A model generated the notes under the pieces. It was not told the DNA's origin. It searched no databases and was given only the letters and a program-made list of their open reading frames with translations. From Alphaproteobacteria bacterium (lineage in GTDB: Bacteria; Myxococcota_A; UBA796; GCA-2862545), in the NCBI GenBank assembly GCA_020632925.1, contig JACKER010000007.1, positions 868,001 through 932,000 of the forward strand: a DNA stretch of 64,000 nt. Direction: 5' to 3'. Numbering within the stretch: position 1 is the first letter of the stretch; each line of letters begins with the position of its first letter. A program made the translations under genes and the position numbers. Of this stretch, positions 41,847-50,684 are shown piece after piece.

Positions 41847-42848
41847 GTGAGCTGCGATGCGGCGCCGGTGGTGGTGGCGGAGGCGATGGACAGCGAGGGC
41901 GAGGGTGGCTGCGCCGTCCCGGATCTCGACTTCGGCGGACGGGTGGCGACCGACCTGGAGGGCGTGGACCTGACCCTCCAGCGAGCGCGCGCGGAGGTCG
42001 CGATGCGCTCGCACGACGTGCAGGCCCGCCTGGCGTTGATCGCGGTCCAGTCGGGTGGTGACGGGGAGGTGGGGGTCGGTGGGCAGGCCTTCGTGCCCGC
42101 GCTGCAGATCGCCGAGGCCCGGTACGATCTGCGGGCCGCGGGCCTCGCCGTGGCCGGTGGGCTCGTGGACGACCCCTGGCTGATGGTGGTGCAGGGCACG
42201 TGGGGGAACATCGCGCTCGAGCGCCCCATGGCGGCCGATCGGGGCTGGGTGGAGCGCTCCGACGTGGGGATGTGGGCGGGGTTCACCGCGCCGAAGCGCC
42301 AGCTGTCGGCCACGGTGGGTGTGGCGACGGGAGAGGGTGCTCGCGCCCGAGAGGTGAACGCCGAGCCCGACGTGACCGGCGTGGTGTGGGTGCGTCCGCA
42401 GGCGGGGACCGACGCCGACGTGCAGATCGAGGCCGCGGCCAGCGGTCGGTACGGGACGCGCGGGCCCGACTCCGCGCCCGACCACCGAGCCGCCGCGGCG
42501 GTGTTCGTGCGCCACGATCTCGTCGTGGTGGGAATCGACGGGATGCTCGGGTGGGGGCTGGCCGGGGACGGCGACGCTCGTCCCGCGGGCCTGAGCGCCT
42601 GGGCCCGCAACGGGGCCGCCTCGCCGCTGCACGCCCTCGTCCGGGTGGACGCCGCGACCGATCGGATGGGCACCGATCCCGCCGAGCTGCTCGGGTTGGT
42701 CGCCGCTGGTCCGCGCTTGCCGTGGGGGGAGCGCCAGGCGCCGGGCTCGCTCGTGCTGGGGTACGAGGTGCGCGCGGCCGAGGAGGTCGGTCACCGCGTG
42801 TTCCTCCAGCTCGGTGCGCGGGTCCGCGGCGCGATTCCGCTGCCCTAG
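41847..42848 (+). CDS. Unknown protein, beta-strand-rich (possible outer-membrane barrel)
   Basis: 333 residues. Alternating polar/hydrophobic strands with many Gly and Trp (AVAGGLVDDPWLMVVQGTWGNIALE, LSATVGVATGEG) and a final Arg-Gly-Ala-Ile-Pro-Leu-Pro end suggest a barrel-type outer-membrane protein. No signal peptide follows the GTG chosen at 41847, which argues against export unless the start is wrong. I found no family match. It is 8 bases after the MATE gene and ends 1 base before the stop of a convergent gene. Confidence 0.6.
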   Translation: MSCDAAPVVVAEAMDSEGEGGCAVPDLDFGGRVATDLEGVDLTLQRARAEVAMRSHDVQARLALIAVQSGGDGEVGVGGQAFVPALQIAEARYDLRAAGLAVAGGLVDDPWLMVVQGTWGNIALERPMAADRGWVERSDVGMWAGFTAPKRQLSATVGVATGEGARAREVNAEPDVTGVVWVRPQAGTDADVQIEAAASGRYGTRGPDSAPDHRAAAAVFVRHDLVVVGIDGMLGWGLAGDGDARPAGLSAWARNGAASPLHALVRVDAATDRMGTDPAELLGLVAAGPRLPWGERQAPGSLVLGYEVRAAEEVGHRVFLQLGARVRGAIPLP

Positions 42849-42849
42849 C

Positions 42850-43920
42850 TCAGCGGCCGTCGATCGGGGTCCACCGAGGGAGGCCGTCGATGTCCACGCC
42901 CGGGGGCGCGACCAGGCCGGTCGGGCCCAGCTCCGGCGTCGTGGCGGGCGCCAGGCGGGTGACGTGGCCCGCGTACCAGACGTTGGTGCCGTCGAGGGTG
43001 CCGAGCGAGCTCGCGGCGGGGTGCGCGACCATCGCCCACACGCGCTCGCTGGGCCAACCGTCGGGCCCCAGCACCGCCACCGAGGTGAGCTCGGCCTGGA
43101 ACAGCTGGTCGGAGGGCGTCAGTGGCCCGGGCGCGTAGGAGGGCACCATGCGTTCGTCCCGGTCGACCACGTCGACGAAGGCCGCTGCCCCCATGGACGG
43201 GACCTGACGCTTCCCGACCACGACGCTCTCCGCCGTCGTCTGCGGCACGTGCTCGCCCATGCGCCACTCCCAGGAGACGAAGGGCGACGTGAACGCGCCG
43301 GTGCCGCTGGACTCGACCAGTACCTGGCCGTCGTGCTCCACGATCTGGTGGTGGACCCGCGAGGTCCCCGTGGAGTTGGCTTGCCCCGGGGGCCGGACGA
43401 GCGACGCGTTCCGCTCCTGCCACGCCTCCGCCCCTGGCGGCCGGGCGAGCTGCAGCGGCGCGACCAGGTCCGACACCATGCGGCGCAGCTGCTCCCGGCC
43501 GTCGGACTCCCTTCGGGTGGTGGCGGCGACGTCGAGCAGATCGACGGTGGAGACGCCAGCGTCTCGCTTGAGGCCGAGTCGGACCCGGGCGCCGAGCAGA
43601 CGATCGACGAGGGTGACCAGGACCTGCTGGTCGACCTCCCGGCTCATCTCGCGGCGCGGCGTCGCGCGCAACGACACCCCCTCGAACCGGCAGTCCACCT
43701 CCGCCGTGCGCCTGCCGATGGGCGTGACCTCACCGCAAGCCAGCACCGCCTCCCACTGGAGGCCCCTCGTACGGAACGACAGGTTCTCCTCGGCCGCGAG
43801 CTCGACGGGCGCGGGGAGCGTCTCCTCCACGAGCACGTGCCAGCGGCTGCCCTGCCAGCTGTCGGTCCACTCCTCGGCATGTGCCATTCCGTCGAGCACC
43901 AGGAACGTCCACACGACCAC
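42850..43920 (-). CDS. Exported protein of unknown function
   Basis: About 356 residues. The start (VVWTFLVLDGMAHAEE) is a signal peptide with an AHA cleavage site. The mature protein is soluble with two Cys (LACGEV, DCRFEG) and no recognised motif; it ends in a Pro-rich tail. GTG at 43920 or GTG at 43914 fits; CCCGTA at 43922-43927 reads TACGGG on minus and ends 7 bases before 43914. Divergent from the copper ATPase by 75 bases, so a shared response is possible but unproven. Confidence 0.7.
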   Translation of the reverse strand: MVVWTFLVLDGMAHAEEWTDSWQGSRWHVLVEETLPAPVELAAEENLSFRTRGLQWEAVLACGEVTPIGRRTAEVDCRFEGVSLRATPRREMSREVDQQVLVTLVDRLLGARVRLGLKRDAGVSTVDLLDVAATTRRESDGREQLRRMVSDLVAPLQLARPPGAEAWQERNASLVRPPGQANSTGTSRVHHQIVEHDGQVLVESSGTGAFTSPFVSWEWRMGEHVPQTTAESVVVGKRQVPSMGAAAFVDVVDRDERMVPSYAPGPLTPSDQLFQAELTSVAVLGPDGWPSERVWAMVAHPAASSLGTLDGTNVWYAGHVTRLAPATTPELGPTGLVAPPGVDIDGLPRWTPIDGR

Positions 43921-43995
43921 CCCCGTACGTCAGGTGCCGTCTCGGGACGTTCCGTTCACGGTGTCGGATCGACGGGAGGAACATAAGGATCGGAC

Positions 43996-46191
43996 ATGGT
44001 CCAGGAGCAGCCAGAGGTCGAGCTGATCCGGCTGTCCGTCACCGGCATGACCTGCGCCGCCTGCTCGGCGCGGATCCAGAAGGTGCTCGGTCGGCAGGAG
44101 GGGGTGGCGTCGGCGTCGGTCAACCTGGCGACCGCGCGGGCCTCGGTGGCGATCCGGCGCGGCGAGACCGACGTGGACGCGCTGATCGAGAGCATCGAGG
44201 CCGCGGGCTACGGAGCGGCGCCCGCTCCGACCGACGCACAGCAGCAGGCCGCGCTCGACGCCGCCGAGGAGGAGCGCCAGCGCCGCGTCCTCTGGATGTT
44301 GCTCGCGTGCGCCGCCGCGACCCTGCCGCTGGTCGCGCCCATGGTGCTCCTGCCCTTCGGCGTGCACTGGATGCTCCCGGGCGCGGTCCAGGTGCTCCTC
44401 GCGACGCCGGTGCTGGTGGTCGGCGGCGCGGCCTTCCACACCGGGGCCGTCAAGGCGCTCCGGGCGGGCGCGCCGAACATGGACGTGCTCGTGAGCCTCG
44501 GCACGTCGGCGGCCTTCGCGCTGTCGCTCGTCCTGTGGTGGCAGGGCTCGCACCACCTGTACTTCGAGTCCGCCGCCGCGGTGATCACGCTCGTACGGCT
44601 GGGGAAGTGGCTCGAGGAGGGCGCCAAGCGTCGGACCACCCGGGCCCTGCGCGCCCTGCGCGAGCTGACGCCGACCGTGGCGCGCGTGCTGCGCGACGGG
44701 GTCGAGGTGGAGGTGCCGCCCGAGACGGTCGCGGTCGGCGAGCAGCTCCTCGTGCGGCCGGGGGAGCGCCTGCCCGTGGACGGCAGGATCCTCGACGGCG
44801 AGACCCGCGTGGACGAGAGCCTGATCACCGGCGAGAGCCGGGCCATCGAGCGGGGCGTGGGCGATCCGGTCGTGGCCGGGTCCATCAACGGCGACGGTGC
44901 GATCCGCATCCGCGCGGAGGCGGTCGGCCCGGACACGCTGCTGGCGCGGATCGTGGCGCGGGTCGAGGACGCGCAGGGCTCACGGGCGCCGGTCCAGGCG
45001 CTGGTGGATCGCGTGAGCGCGGTGTTCGTGCCGGTGGTGGTGTCGCTGGCGGTCGTCGCGGTCGCGCTGGCGGCGGTGCTGGGCCACCCCATGGAGGAGG
45101 CGATCGTGCGGGGCGTGAGCGTCCTCGTCATCGCCTGCCCCTGCGCGCTCGGGCTCGCGACCCCGACGGCGCTGATGGTGGGTACGGGCTCGGCCGCCCG
45201 CGTGGGCATCCTCGTCCGCGACGCCGAGGCGTTGGAGCGCGCCGCCGCGGTCTCCGTCGTGGTGTTCGACAAGACGGGGACCCTCACCGAGGGGCGCCCG
45301 CACCTCCGTCGGGTGCTGCCGCTCGAGCAGGACGCCGACGCCGTGCTGGCCACGGCCGCGGCGGTGCAGCGGGGGTCGGAGCACCCGCTCGCGCGGGCGG
45401 TGGTGGAGGCTGCGCAGGAGCGAGGGCTGGCGGTCGGGCGGGCGGACGCGGTGCGCGCGCTGCCCGGGCGCGGGGTGGAGGGCCGGGTGGACGGCGCCCT
45501 CGTCACCATCGGCAGCACCCGCTGGTTGGGGGAGGTGGGGCTCGAGGCGCCCGCGCTGTCCGCCGAGGTCGCCGCGGGCGAGGCCGAGGGCGCCACGGTC
45601 GCCTGGGTGGCGCGCGACGGCGTGGTGCTCGGGGCCCTGCTCCTGGGCGACCGGGTGCGGGCGGATGCCGCGGCGGGCGTGGCCGCCCTGAAGCAGCGGG
45701 GGCTGCGCACGCTCCTGCTCACGGGGGACCGTCGGGGCGCCGCGCGGGCCGTCGCCGTCGAGGTGGGCGTCGACGACGTGATGGCGGAGGTGCTCCCCGA
45801 GGACAAGGCCGGCGCCATCGAGCACCTGCGGTCCACCGGCGCGGTCGTGGCGATGGTGGGCGACGGCGTGAACGACGCCCCCGCGCTCGCGGTCGCGGAC
45901 GTGGGAATCGCGATGGGGACGGGCTCGGAGGTCGCCCGCTCCACCGCCGGCCTCACCCTGGTGCGGCCCTCCCCGCCGCTGGTCGCGGTCGCGCTGGACC
46001 TGTCGGCTGCGACCGTCGCGAAGATCCGCCAGAACCTGTTCTGGGCCTTCGCGTACAACGTCGTCGGCATCCCGCTGGCGATGAGCGGCGCGCTGACCCC
46101 CACGGTGGCGGGCGCGGCGATGGCCTTCTCGAGCGTGTCGGTCGTCACCAACGCGCTCTTGCTCGGGCTGCGCAAGACCGGTAGGGAGTAG
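43996..46191 (+). CDS. copA: Copper-exporting P1B-type ATPase
   Basis: 731 residues. An N-terminal heavy-metal domain with GMTCAACSAR, eight membrane helices, the CPC metal motif in IACPCALGLATP, LITGES in the actuator, DKTGTLTE with the phosphorylated Asp, SEHPLA, and GDGVNDAPAL. CAAC plus CPC point to Cu(I) export, as for CopA. One metal domain only. The ATG at 43996 is preceded by AAGGAT. No CueR-like regulator is adjacent. Confidence 0.93.
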   Translation: MVQEQPEVELIRLSVTGMTCAACSARIQKVLGRQEGVASASVNLATARASVAIRRGETDVDALIESIEAAGYGAAPAPTDAQQQAALDAAEEERQRRVLWMLLACAAATLPLVAPMVLLPFGVHWMLPGAVQVLLATPVLVVGGAAFHTGAVKALRAGAPNMDVLVSLGTSAAFALSLVLWWQGSHHLYFESAAAVITLVRLGKWLEEGAKRRTTRALRALRELTPTVARVLRDGVEVEVPPETVAVGEQLLVRPGERLPVDGRILDGETRVDESLITGESRAIERGVGDPVVAGSINGDGAIRIRAEAVGPDTLLARIVARVEDAQGSRAPVQALVDRVSAVFVPVVVSLAVVAVALAAVLGHPMEEAIVRGVSVLVIACPCALGLATPTALMVGTGSAARVGILVRDAEALERAAAVSVVVFDKTGTLTEGRPHLRRVLPLEQDADAVLATAAAVQRGSEHPLARAVVEAAQERGLAVGRADAVRALPGRGVEGRVDGALVTIGSTRWLGEVGLEAPALSAEVAAGEAEGATVAWVARDGVVLGALLLGDRVRADAAAGVAALKQRGLRTLLLTGDRRGAARAVAVEVGVDDVMAEVLPEDKAGAIEHLRSTGAVVAMVGDGVNDAPALAVADVGIAMGTGSEVARSTAGLTLVRPSPPLVAVALDLSAATVAKIRQNLFWAFAYNVVGIPLAMSGALTPTVAGAAMAFSSVSVVTNALLLGLRKTGRE

Positions 46192-46258
46192 GAGAGCGGC
46201 CGGCGAACGGCACGTCCCCGCGTGGAACGCTCCCCGCGGCATCCGCCCCGCTCCCGAC

Positions 46259-46711
46259 ATGACCTCCGAGCTGGATGTCGACGAGATGACCGAGTGGCTG
46301 ACGGCCCTCGACGGGGTTCGCCAGGATCCCCGGTACCACCCCGAGGGCGACGCCCTCTTCCACAGCCTCCAGGTGTTCGAGCACGCGCTGCGCGACGACG
46401 CCGAGCCCGAGCTGCTCGCGGCCGCCCTGTTCCACGACGTGGGCAAGGCCGTGAGCGGTCCCGACCACGACCGGATCGGGGCCGAGATGCTGGTGGGGTG
46501 GCCCGAGCGCACCGTGTGGGCGGTGGCGCACCACCTCGACCTGCTGCGCCACCCGCGCCGCACGCGGAGTCGCCTGGACCCTGTTCGCTTGCGGGATCTG
46601 CAGGTGCTGCGGCGCTGGGACCTGGCGGGGCGGGACCCGCGCGCCCGTGTGCGTGAGCCCGAGGAGTGTGTGGCGATCGTGGCCGAGGCGATGCTCGGAG
46701 CCCGTGGGTGA
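46259..46711 (+). CDS. HD-domain phosphohydrolase
   Basis: 150 residues. HSLQVFEHAL, AALFHDVGKAV (the HD pair) and VAHHLDL mark a metal-dependent HD hydrolase, similar to the HD module of tRNA nucleotidyltransferases. Its stop lies 8 bases inside the nucleotidyltransferase start, so the two are coupled. Substrate unknown. Confidence 0.85.
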   Translation: MTSELDVDEMTEWLTALDGVRQDPRYHPEGDALFHSLQVFEHALRDDAEPELLAAALFHDVGKAVSGPDHDRIGAEMLVGWPERTVWAVAHHLDLLRHPRRTRSRLDPVRLRDLQVLRRWDLAGRDPRARVREPEECVAIVAEAMLGARG

Positions 46712-47429
46712 TCGGCGGCGCCCGCGGGGCGCGGATCGGAGCCGCGAGGCGATCGCCCGGGAGGCGGCGGCGCTGATGGTGCGCGAGGGCGTGAGCCAGT
46801 ACCTCGAGGCGAAGCGGATCGCGGCGCGGCGGGTCCTCGGCCACGACGGCGCGCGCCACCGGCCGGGCGGGCTGCCCGGCAACGGCGAGATCCGGGAGCA
46901 GGTGCTCGCGCTGGTGGCGCTGAGCGAGGGCGAGCACCGCGTCCGTCGGCTGTTCGCCATGCGGGTGGTCGCGCTCGAGGTGATGCGTGCGCTCGCCGCC
47001 TGGCACCCGCGCCTCATCGGCAGCGTGTGGTCGGGCCACGCGCGGCGCGGCAGCGACATCGACGTCCACGTGTTCGGCGAGCTCGACGCGCTCACGGCGG
47101 ACCTCGACGCGCGCGGCTGGACCCATGAGCACGACGAGGTGCTGATCCGCGTGGGCAACACCTTCCGGACCTACCACCACCTGCACGTGCTCGAGCGGCC
47201 GTTCCCGATCGAGCTGTCGGTCTACCCGTTGCAGGAGCGGCGGGAGGTCACGCGCAGCAGCGTCGACGGCCGCCCGATCGATCGCGTCTCCGCGTCGCGC
47301 CTGCTGGCCCGCTTGCGCGAGGAGCACGGGGAAGCCTACGAGGACTGGGAGCGGACCGGCGAGCTCGATCTCGACCTCGGACCCGCGCCGGGCGACTTCG
47401 ACGCGCTCCTGACGACCGACGACCTCTGA
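46704..47429 (+). CDS. Nucleotidyltransferase-fold protein
   Basis: About 241 residues. IGSVWSGHARRGSDIDVHVF (about 102-121) is the GS...G..SDID core of the DNA-polymerase-beta-type nucleotidyltransferase fold, with the metal Asp pair and a later PIELSVYP strand as third carboxylate. The N-terminal 90 residues are helical. GTG 46704 overlaps the HD gene by 8 bases; ATG 46776 (MVREGVSQYL) is an alternative start. A kinase/nucleotidyltransferase acting on tRNA, antibiotic or protein cannot be chosen from sequence. Confidence 0.8.
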   Translation: MGDRRRPRGADRSREAIAREAAALMVREGVSQYLEAKRIAARRVLGHDGARHRPGGLPGNGEIREQVLALVALSEGEHRVRRLFAMRVVALEVMRALAAWHPRLIGSVWSGHARRGSDIDVHVFGELDALTADLDARGWTHEHDEVLIRVGNTFRTYHHLHVLERPFPIELSVYPLQERREVTRSSVDGRPIDRVSASRLLARLREEHGEAYEDWERTGELDLDLGPAPGDFDALLTTDDL

Positions 47430-47446
47430 GGCGCCCGCGTCGGGGG

Positions 47447-47452
47447 TACCAT
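47447..47452 (+). promoter_or_regulatory. -10-like TACCAT, leaderless type
   Basis: TACCAT ends 7 bases before ATG 47460. The nearer in-frame ATG at 47451 overlaps the hexamer itself and is unlikely to be the start. Confidence 0.5.
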
Positions 47453-47459
47453 GCCGTCC

Positions 47460-47972
47460 ATGGCGACGCGCATCTCCCGCAGAGGGCTGCTGCTCGGTGC
47501 GGGAGCGACCGCGCTGCTGCTCGCGGCGTACCCGGTCGTCCGGCAGGTGGGGACCTACCCCCCGGTGTCCGGCATGCGCTTCCTCGACGCGAAGGGCGCG
47601 GCGATCTGGCGCGTGCTGGGCGACTTCCTGGCGCCACCGGGCGGCCCGTTGCCCGGCAGCGGCGGGGACGAGCTGAGCCTGGGGCGCATCGACGCGCTCC
47701 TGGGCAACGTCCCCGAACACACGCGCACGTTGCTCACGGCGCTCCCGTGGGTCTTCGAGCACGGCACCGCCCTCGATCGGTACGGCGCCCGCTCGCTGGT
47801 CCACCTCCCGCCCGAGCGCCAGCAGGCAGACCTCGAGGCTTGGGCCCACTCGGACGAGGTGATCGTGGCGCAGTTGTTCATGGCCGCTCGCTCGGTGATC
47901 GGCATGGCCTACTTCGAGCGCGCCGACGTGATCGCGGCGATGGGCATCGCGCCTGGCTGTGGTGGCACGTGA
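47460..47972 (+). CDS. Tat-exported protein, likely small subunit of GMC dehydrogenase
   Basis: 170 residues. ISRRGLLLGAGATALLLAA is a twin-arginine signal peptide (SRRGLLL). The rest resembles gluconate 2-dehydrogenase subunit 3-like helper proteins: a short helical domain. The gene overlaps the GMC oxidoreductase by 4 bases. The Tat signal could carry the oxidoreductase across in a folded complex, as the latter has no signal of its own. Confidence 0.75.
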   Translation: MATRISRRGLLLGAGATALLLAAYPVVRQVGTYPPVSGMRFLDAKGAAIWRVLGDFLAPPGGPLPGSGGDELSLGRIDALLGNVPEHTRTLLTALPWVFEHGTALDRYGARSLVHLPPERQQADLEAWAHSDEVIVAQLFMAARSVIGMAYFERADVIAAMGIAPGCGGT

Positions 47973-49477
47973 GCTTCTTCGAGACGCCGACCGGCGACGT
48001 GACGCTGAAGGCGAAGGTCGTGATCGTGGGCTCGGGCCCCGGTGGGACCTTCACCGCCCTGACCCTGGCCGAGGCCGGCATCGACGTGGTCCTGCTGGAA
48101 GAGGGCCACCCCTACCGCAACGTGCCGCTGGACATGGGGGTCGCGGTCGGCCGGATGTACGCCGAGGGCGGGTTCCGCACGACCGAGGGCGACCCGCCGC
48201 TGCCGGTGGCCGGGGGCAAGGCGCTCGGCGGCTCCACCATCGTGAACTCCGCGCTGTGCTTCCGGACGCCCCCGGAGCGGGTGGAGGAGTGGAACCAGGA
48301 GTCCGGCGGCGCGTTCTCGGACACCGCCGCGTTCCACGCCCTGCAGGCGGACATCGAGACCCTGCTGCGCGTGGCGGAGACCCCGGACGCGCTGCTCTCG
48401 GGCAACGATCTCGCGCATCGCGAGGCCGCGCGGGCGCTCGGCTGGCGCGAGGGCAACCTCCGCCGCAACACGCCGACCTGCGTGGGCTGTGGCCGGTGCA
48501 ACCAGGGCTGCACCACGGGCGGCAAGAACAGCATGGACCGCGAGCTGCTGCCCCGGGCGGCGGCGGCGGGCGCGCGGATCGTGGTGGGCTGCCGCGTCGA
48601 GCACCTCGCCACCGGGCGGGTCGAGGGGACCGTGGTGGACGAACAGGGGGAGGCGCTCGGCCACCTCCGCGTGGACGCGGACACCATCGTGCTCTCCGCG
48701 GGCTCCATCGGGACGCCGCGGCTGCTGCTCGACAGCGGGCTCGTGGACCGCGAGGGGCCGGTCGGGGGCGGGCTGCGGGTGCAGCCGGTGGTGAGCGTCC
48801 TCGGCTACTTCCCGGACCGCCCGATCTTCCGCCCCGGCTCCACCCAGGGGCACTTCTCCGACCAGCACGCCGACGACGACATCATCTTCGAGGCCAACCC
48901 CACGTTCGGGAGCCAGTTCGCGGCGATGCCCTTCTATGGCGCGTCGATGCACGAGCACGCCGGCAACGGCGGCCACTGGACGAGCACGGGCGCGCTGATC
49001 CGCGACCGCCCGAGCGCCCGCGTCCTCCCGACGAGCCAGGGCAAGGCGCGCATCGTCTACGAGAGCAGCGAGGAGGACCACCGCCGCCTGCTCAAGGGCC
49101 TGCGGCTCGGTGCCAGCCTCTGGCTCGAGGGCATCCGCGCGAAGCACGTCGTGCTCGGGCTCTTCGGCAGCTCGCTCTGCCGGACGATGGACGAGGTCGA
49201 CGCGAAGCTCGCGGGGCTGCCGCTGGGGCGGATGGTGCTCTACAGCAGCCACCCCCAGGCGAGCTGCGGCATGGGCCGCGCGACGAGCCCCGACGGAGAG
49301 GTCCTCGGCCTTCCCGGCGTCGTGGTGGCGGACGCCTCGGTGCTGCCGTCCAACGTCGGGCGCAACCCGCAGATCAGCGTGATGACCGTGTCGCGCATCG
49401 TCGCCGAGCGGCTCGCCGTCCGCCTCGGGGGGACCGTGCGCCCGCTGCTCCCGGAGACCGTCGACCAGCCCGGGTGA
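47969..49477 (+). CDS. GMC-family oxidoreductase with Cys-rich motif
   Basis: 502 residues. KVVIVGSGPGGTFTALTLAEAG binds FAD. A CVGCGRCNQGCTTGGKNS segment near residue 171 has four Cys in CxxCxxCxxxC-like spacing, seen in alcohol or gluconate-type GMC dehydrogenases and perhaps in an Fe-S site. SSHPQASCGMG and VADASVLPSNVGRNPQISVMTVS form the C-terminal FAD/substrate block; His in SHPQ and Asn in NPQ fit GMC active sites. Alcohol or sugar substrate not defined. GTG overlaps the Tat-protein stop. Confidence 0.85.
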   Translation: MSFFETPTGDVTLKAKVVIVGSGPGGTFTALTLAEAGIDVVLLEEGHPYRNVPLDMGVAVGRMYAEGGFRTTEGDPPLPVAGGKALGGSTIVNSALCFRTPPERVEEWNQESGGAFSDTAAFHALQADIETLLRVAETPDALLSGNDLAHREAARALGWREGNLRRNTPTCVGCGRCNQGCTTGGKNSMDRELLPRAAAAGARIVVGCRVEHLATGRVEGTVVDEQGEALGHLRVDADTIVLSAGSIGTPRLLLDSGLVDREGPVGGGLRVQPVVSVLGYFPDRPIFRPGSTQGHFSDQHADDDIIFEANPTFGSQFAAMPFYGASMHEHAGNGGHWTSTGALIRDRPSARVLPTSQGKARIVYESSEEDHRRLLKGLRLGASLWLEGIRAKHVVLGLFGSSLCRTMDEVDAKLAGLPLGRMVLYSSHPQASCGMGRATSPDGEVLGLPGVVVADASVLPSNVGRNPQISVMTVSRIVAERLAVRLGGTVRPLLPETVDQPG

Positions 49478-49483
49478 GGCGGG

Positions 49484-50629
49484 TCAACCGGCCTCGCGGT
49501 GCAGCGCCACCCGCCCGGCGTTCACCGGCGCGGCGGCGTCCGCCAGCTCCCCGCCCTCGAGCTCCGGGACCGACAGCGTCCCCCGCTCGCCGACCAGCCG
49601 TCCCCGGATCCAGCGCAGGGCCTCCGTGGCCGCGCGCGACAGCTCGGTCAGCGGGAGCGCTGCGGCCTGGACCTCCTGCAGCGGCAGCACGCCCTGCGCC
49701 GTCCCGATCGCGCCGAGCGCTCGCACGACCTCGGGGTCGCCGTGGGGCAGCAGGTCGATCAGCGCTCGCTCGAGCTCCGGATCCGCGCCTGGCAGGGTCA
49801 GCCCCGCCAGGTCCACCGCGGCGCGCGTGCGCACGTCGGCGCGCTCGTGGCGCAGGAGCTCCCGCCGCAGGCGGATGCCGCGCGGCCCCCCGAGCTGGGC
49901 GACGGCGAGGCGCACGAGGGGATCGCGGTGGCGGCCCAGCCGGTCCAGGACGTGCTCGTCGCGATCGATCTGCCCCGCGGAGACGGCGCCGAGCAGTCGT
50001 CGCGCGGCCACGGAGCGCACCGAGGGGAGGGGGTCGCGCACCGCCCGGTGCAGGAGGGCACGGCGCGGATCGGTCCGCTCGCCGAGGTAGTCCGCGCAGC
50101 GCGCCAGCAGCCGGACGGTCGGCACGATCTCGTGGTCGGCGCGCAGCGTACCCGGCAGGTCCAGCAGCCAGGTGCGGCGGGTGTACGTCGCGCCCAGGCC
50201 GATCGCGCGCTGCACCAGCTCCCGCGTGCGACTGTCGAAGCGCGCGGAGACCTCGAGCGGGGCCGCTCCCGAGACGTGGACCGTGGCGTCGAAGGCGGCG
50301 TCGCCCGTGGGGATGCGCTCCTCGAACGCGAACAGGTGCAGCGGGCGGAGGGCGAGGCCGTCGGGCAGCTCGTGCGCCCACAGGCGGATCCGCGTGCGCA
50401 CGTCGTCGCGGTCGCCGCCCCACGCGGGGTGGTGCTCGATCTCCAGCCGGTGGGCGCCCACCTGGCCGTGCGCGGCGCGGGCGTTGGCGCGCACGAGCCC
50501 CAGCTCCTCCACCAGGCCCTCGAAGGCGGCGTCGTGCTCGCTCTGGCGCCGGGCGCGCGTCGCGCGGGTGGCGAGCGCCCACAGCGCCCCCACGAGCGTC
50601 GCCACCAGCAGCGCGAGGACCAGACCCAA
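49484..50629 (-). CDS. Membrane-anchored HEAT-like repeat protein
   Basis: About 381 residues. One N-terminal membrane helix (LGLVLALLVATLVGALWALA), then a beta-rich domain (about 40-160) and several HEAT-like helical repeats (VRSVAARRLLGAVSAG, DPLVRLAVAQLGG). TTG 50629 is chosen for GGGGGAG upstream; a TACGTT lies further up. Divergent from the DASS transporter gene; function unknown. Confidence 0.7.
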   Translation of the reverse strand: MGLVLALLVATLVGALWALATRATRARRQSEHDAAFEGLVEELGLVRANARAAHGQVGAHRLEIEHHPAWGGDRDDVRTRIRLWAHELPDGLALRPLHLFAFEERIPTGDAAFDATVHVSGAAPLEVSARFDSRTRELVQRAIGLGATYTRRTWLLDLPGTLRADHEIVPTVRLLARCADYLGERTDPRRALLHRAVRDPLPSVRSVAARRLLGAVSAGQIDRDEHVLDRLGRHRDPLVRLAVAQLGGPRGIRLRRELLRHERADVRTRAAVDLAGLTLPGADPELERALIDLLPHGDPEVVRALGAIGTAQGVLPLQEVQAAALPLTELSRAATEALRWIRGRLVGERGTLSVPELEGGELADAAAPVNAGRVALHREAG

Positions 50630-50671
50630 CCGCTCCCCCGGTCGATCGAACGTACCATCGCCGGCCCGGCG

Positions 50672-50677
50672 TAGACT
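50672..50677 (+). promoter_or_regulatory. -10-like TAGACT, leaderless type
   Basis: TAGACT ends 7 bases before ATG 50685, and the gene has no ribosome site, as with the other leaderless candidates. Confidence 0.5.
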
Positions 50678-50684
50678 GCCCCGG

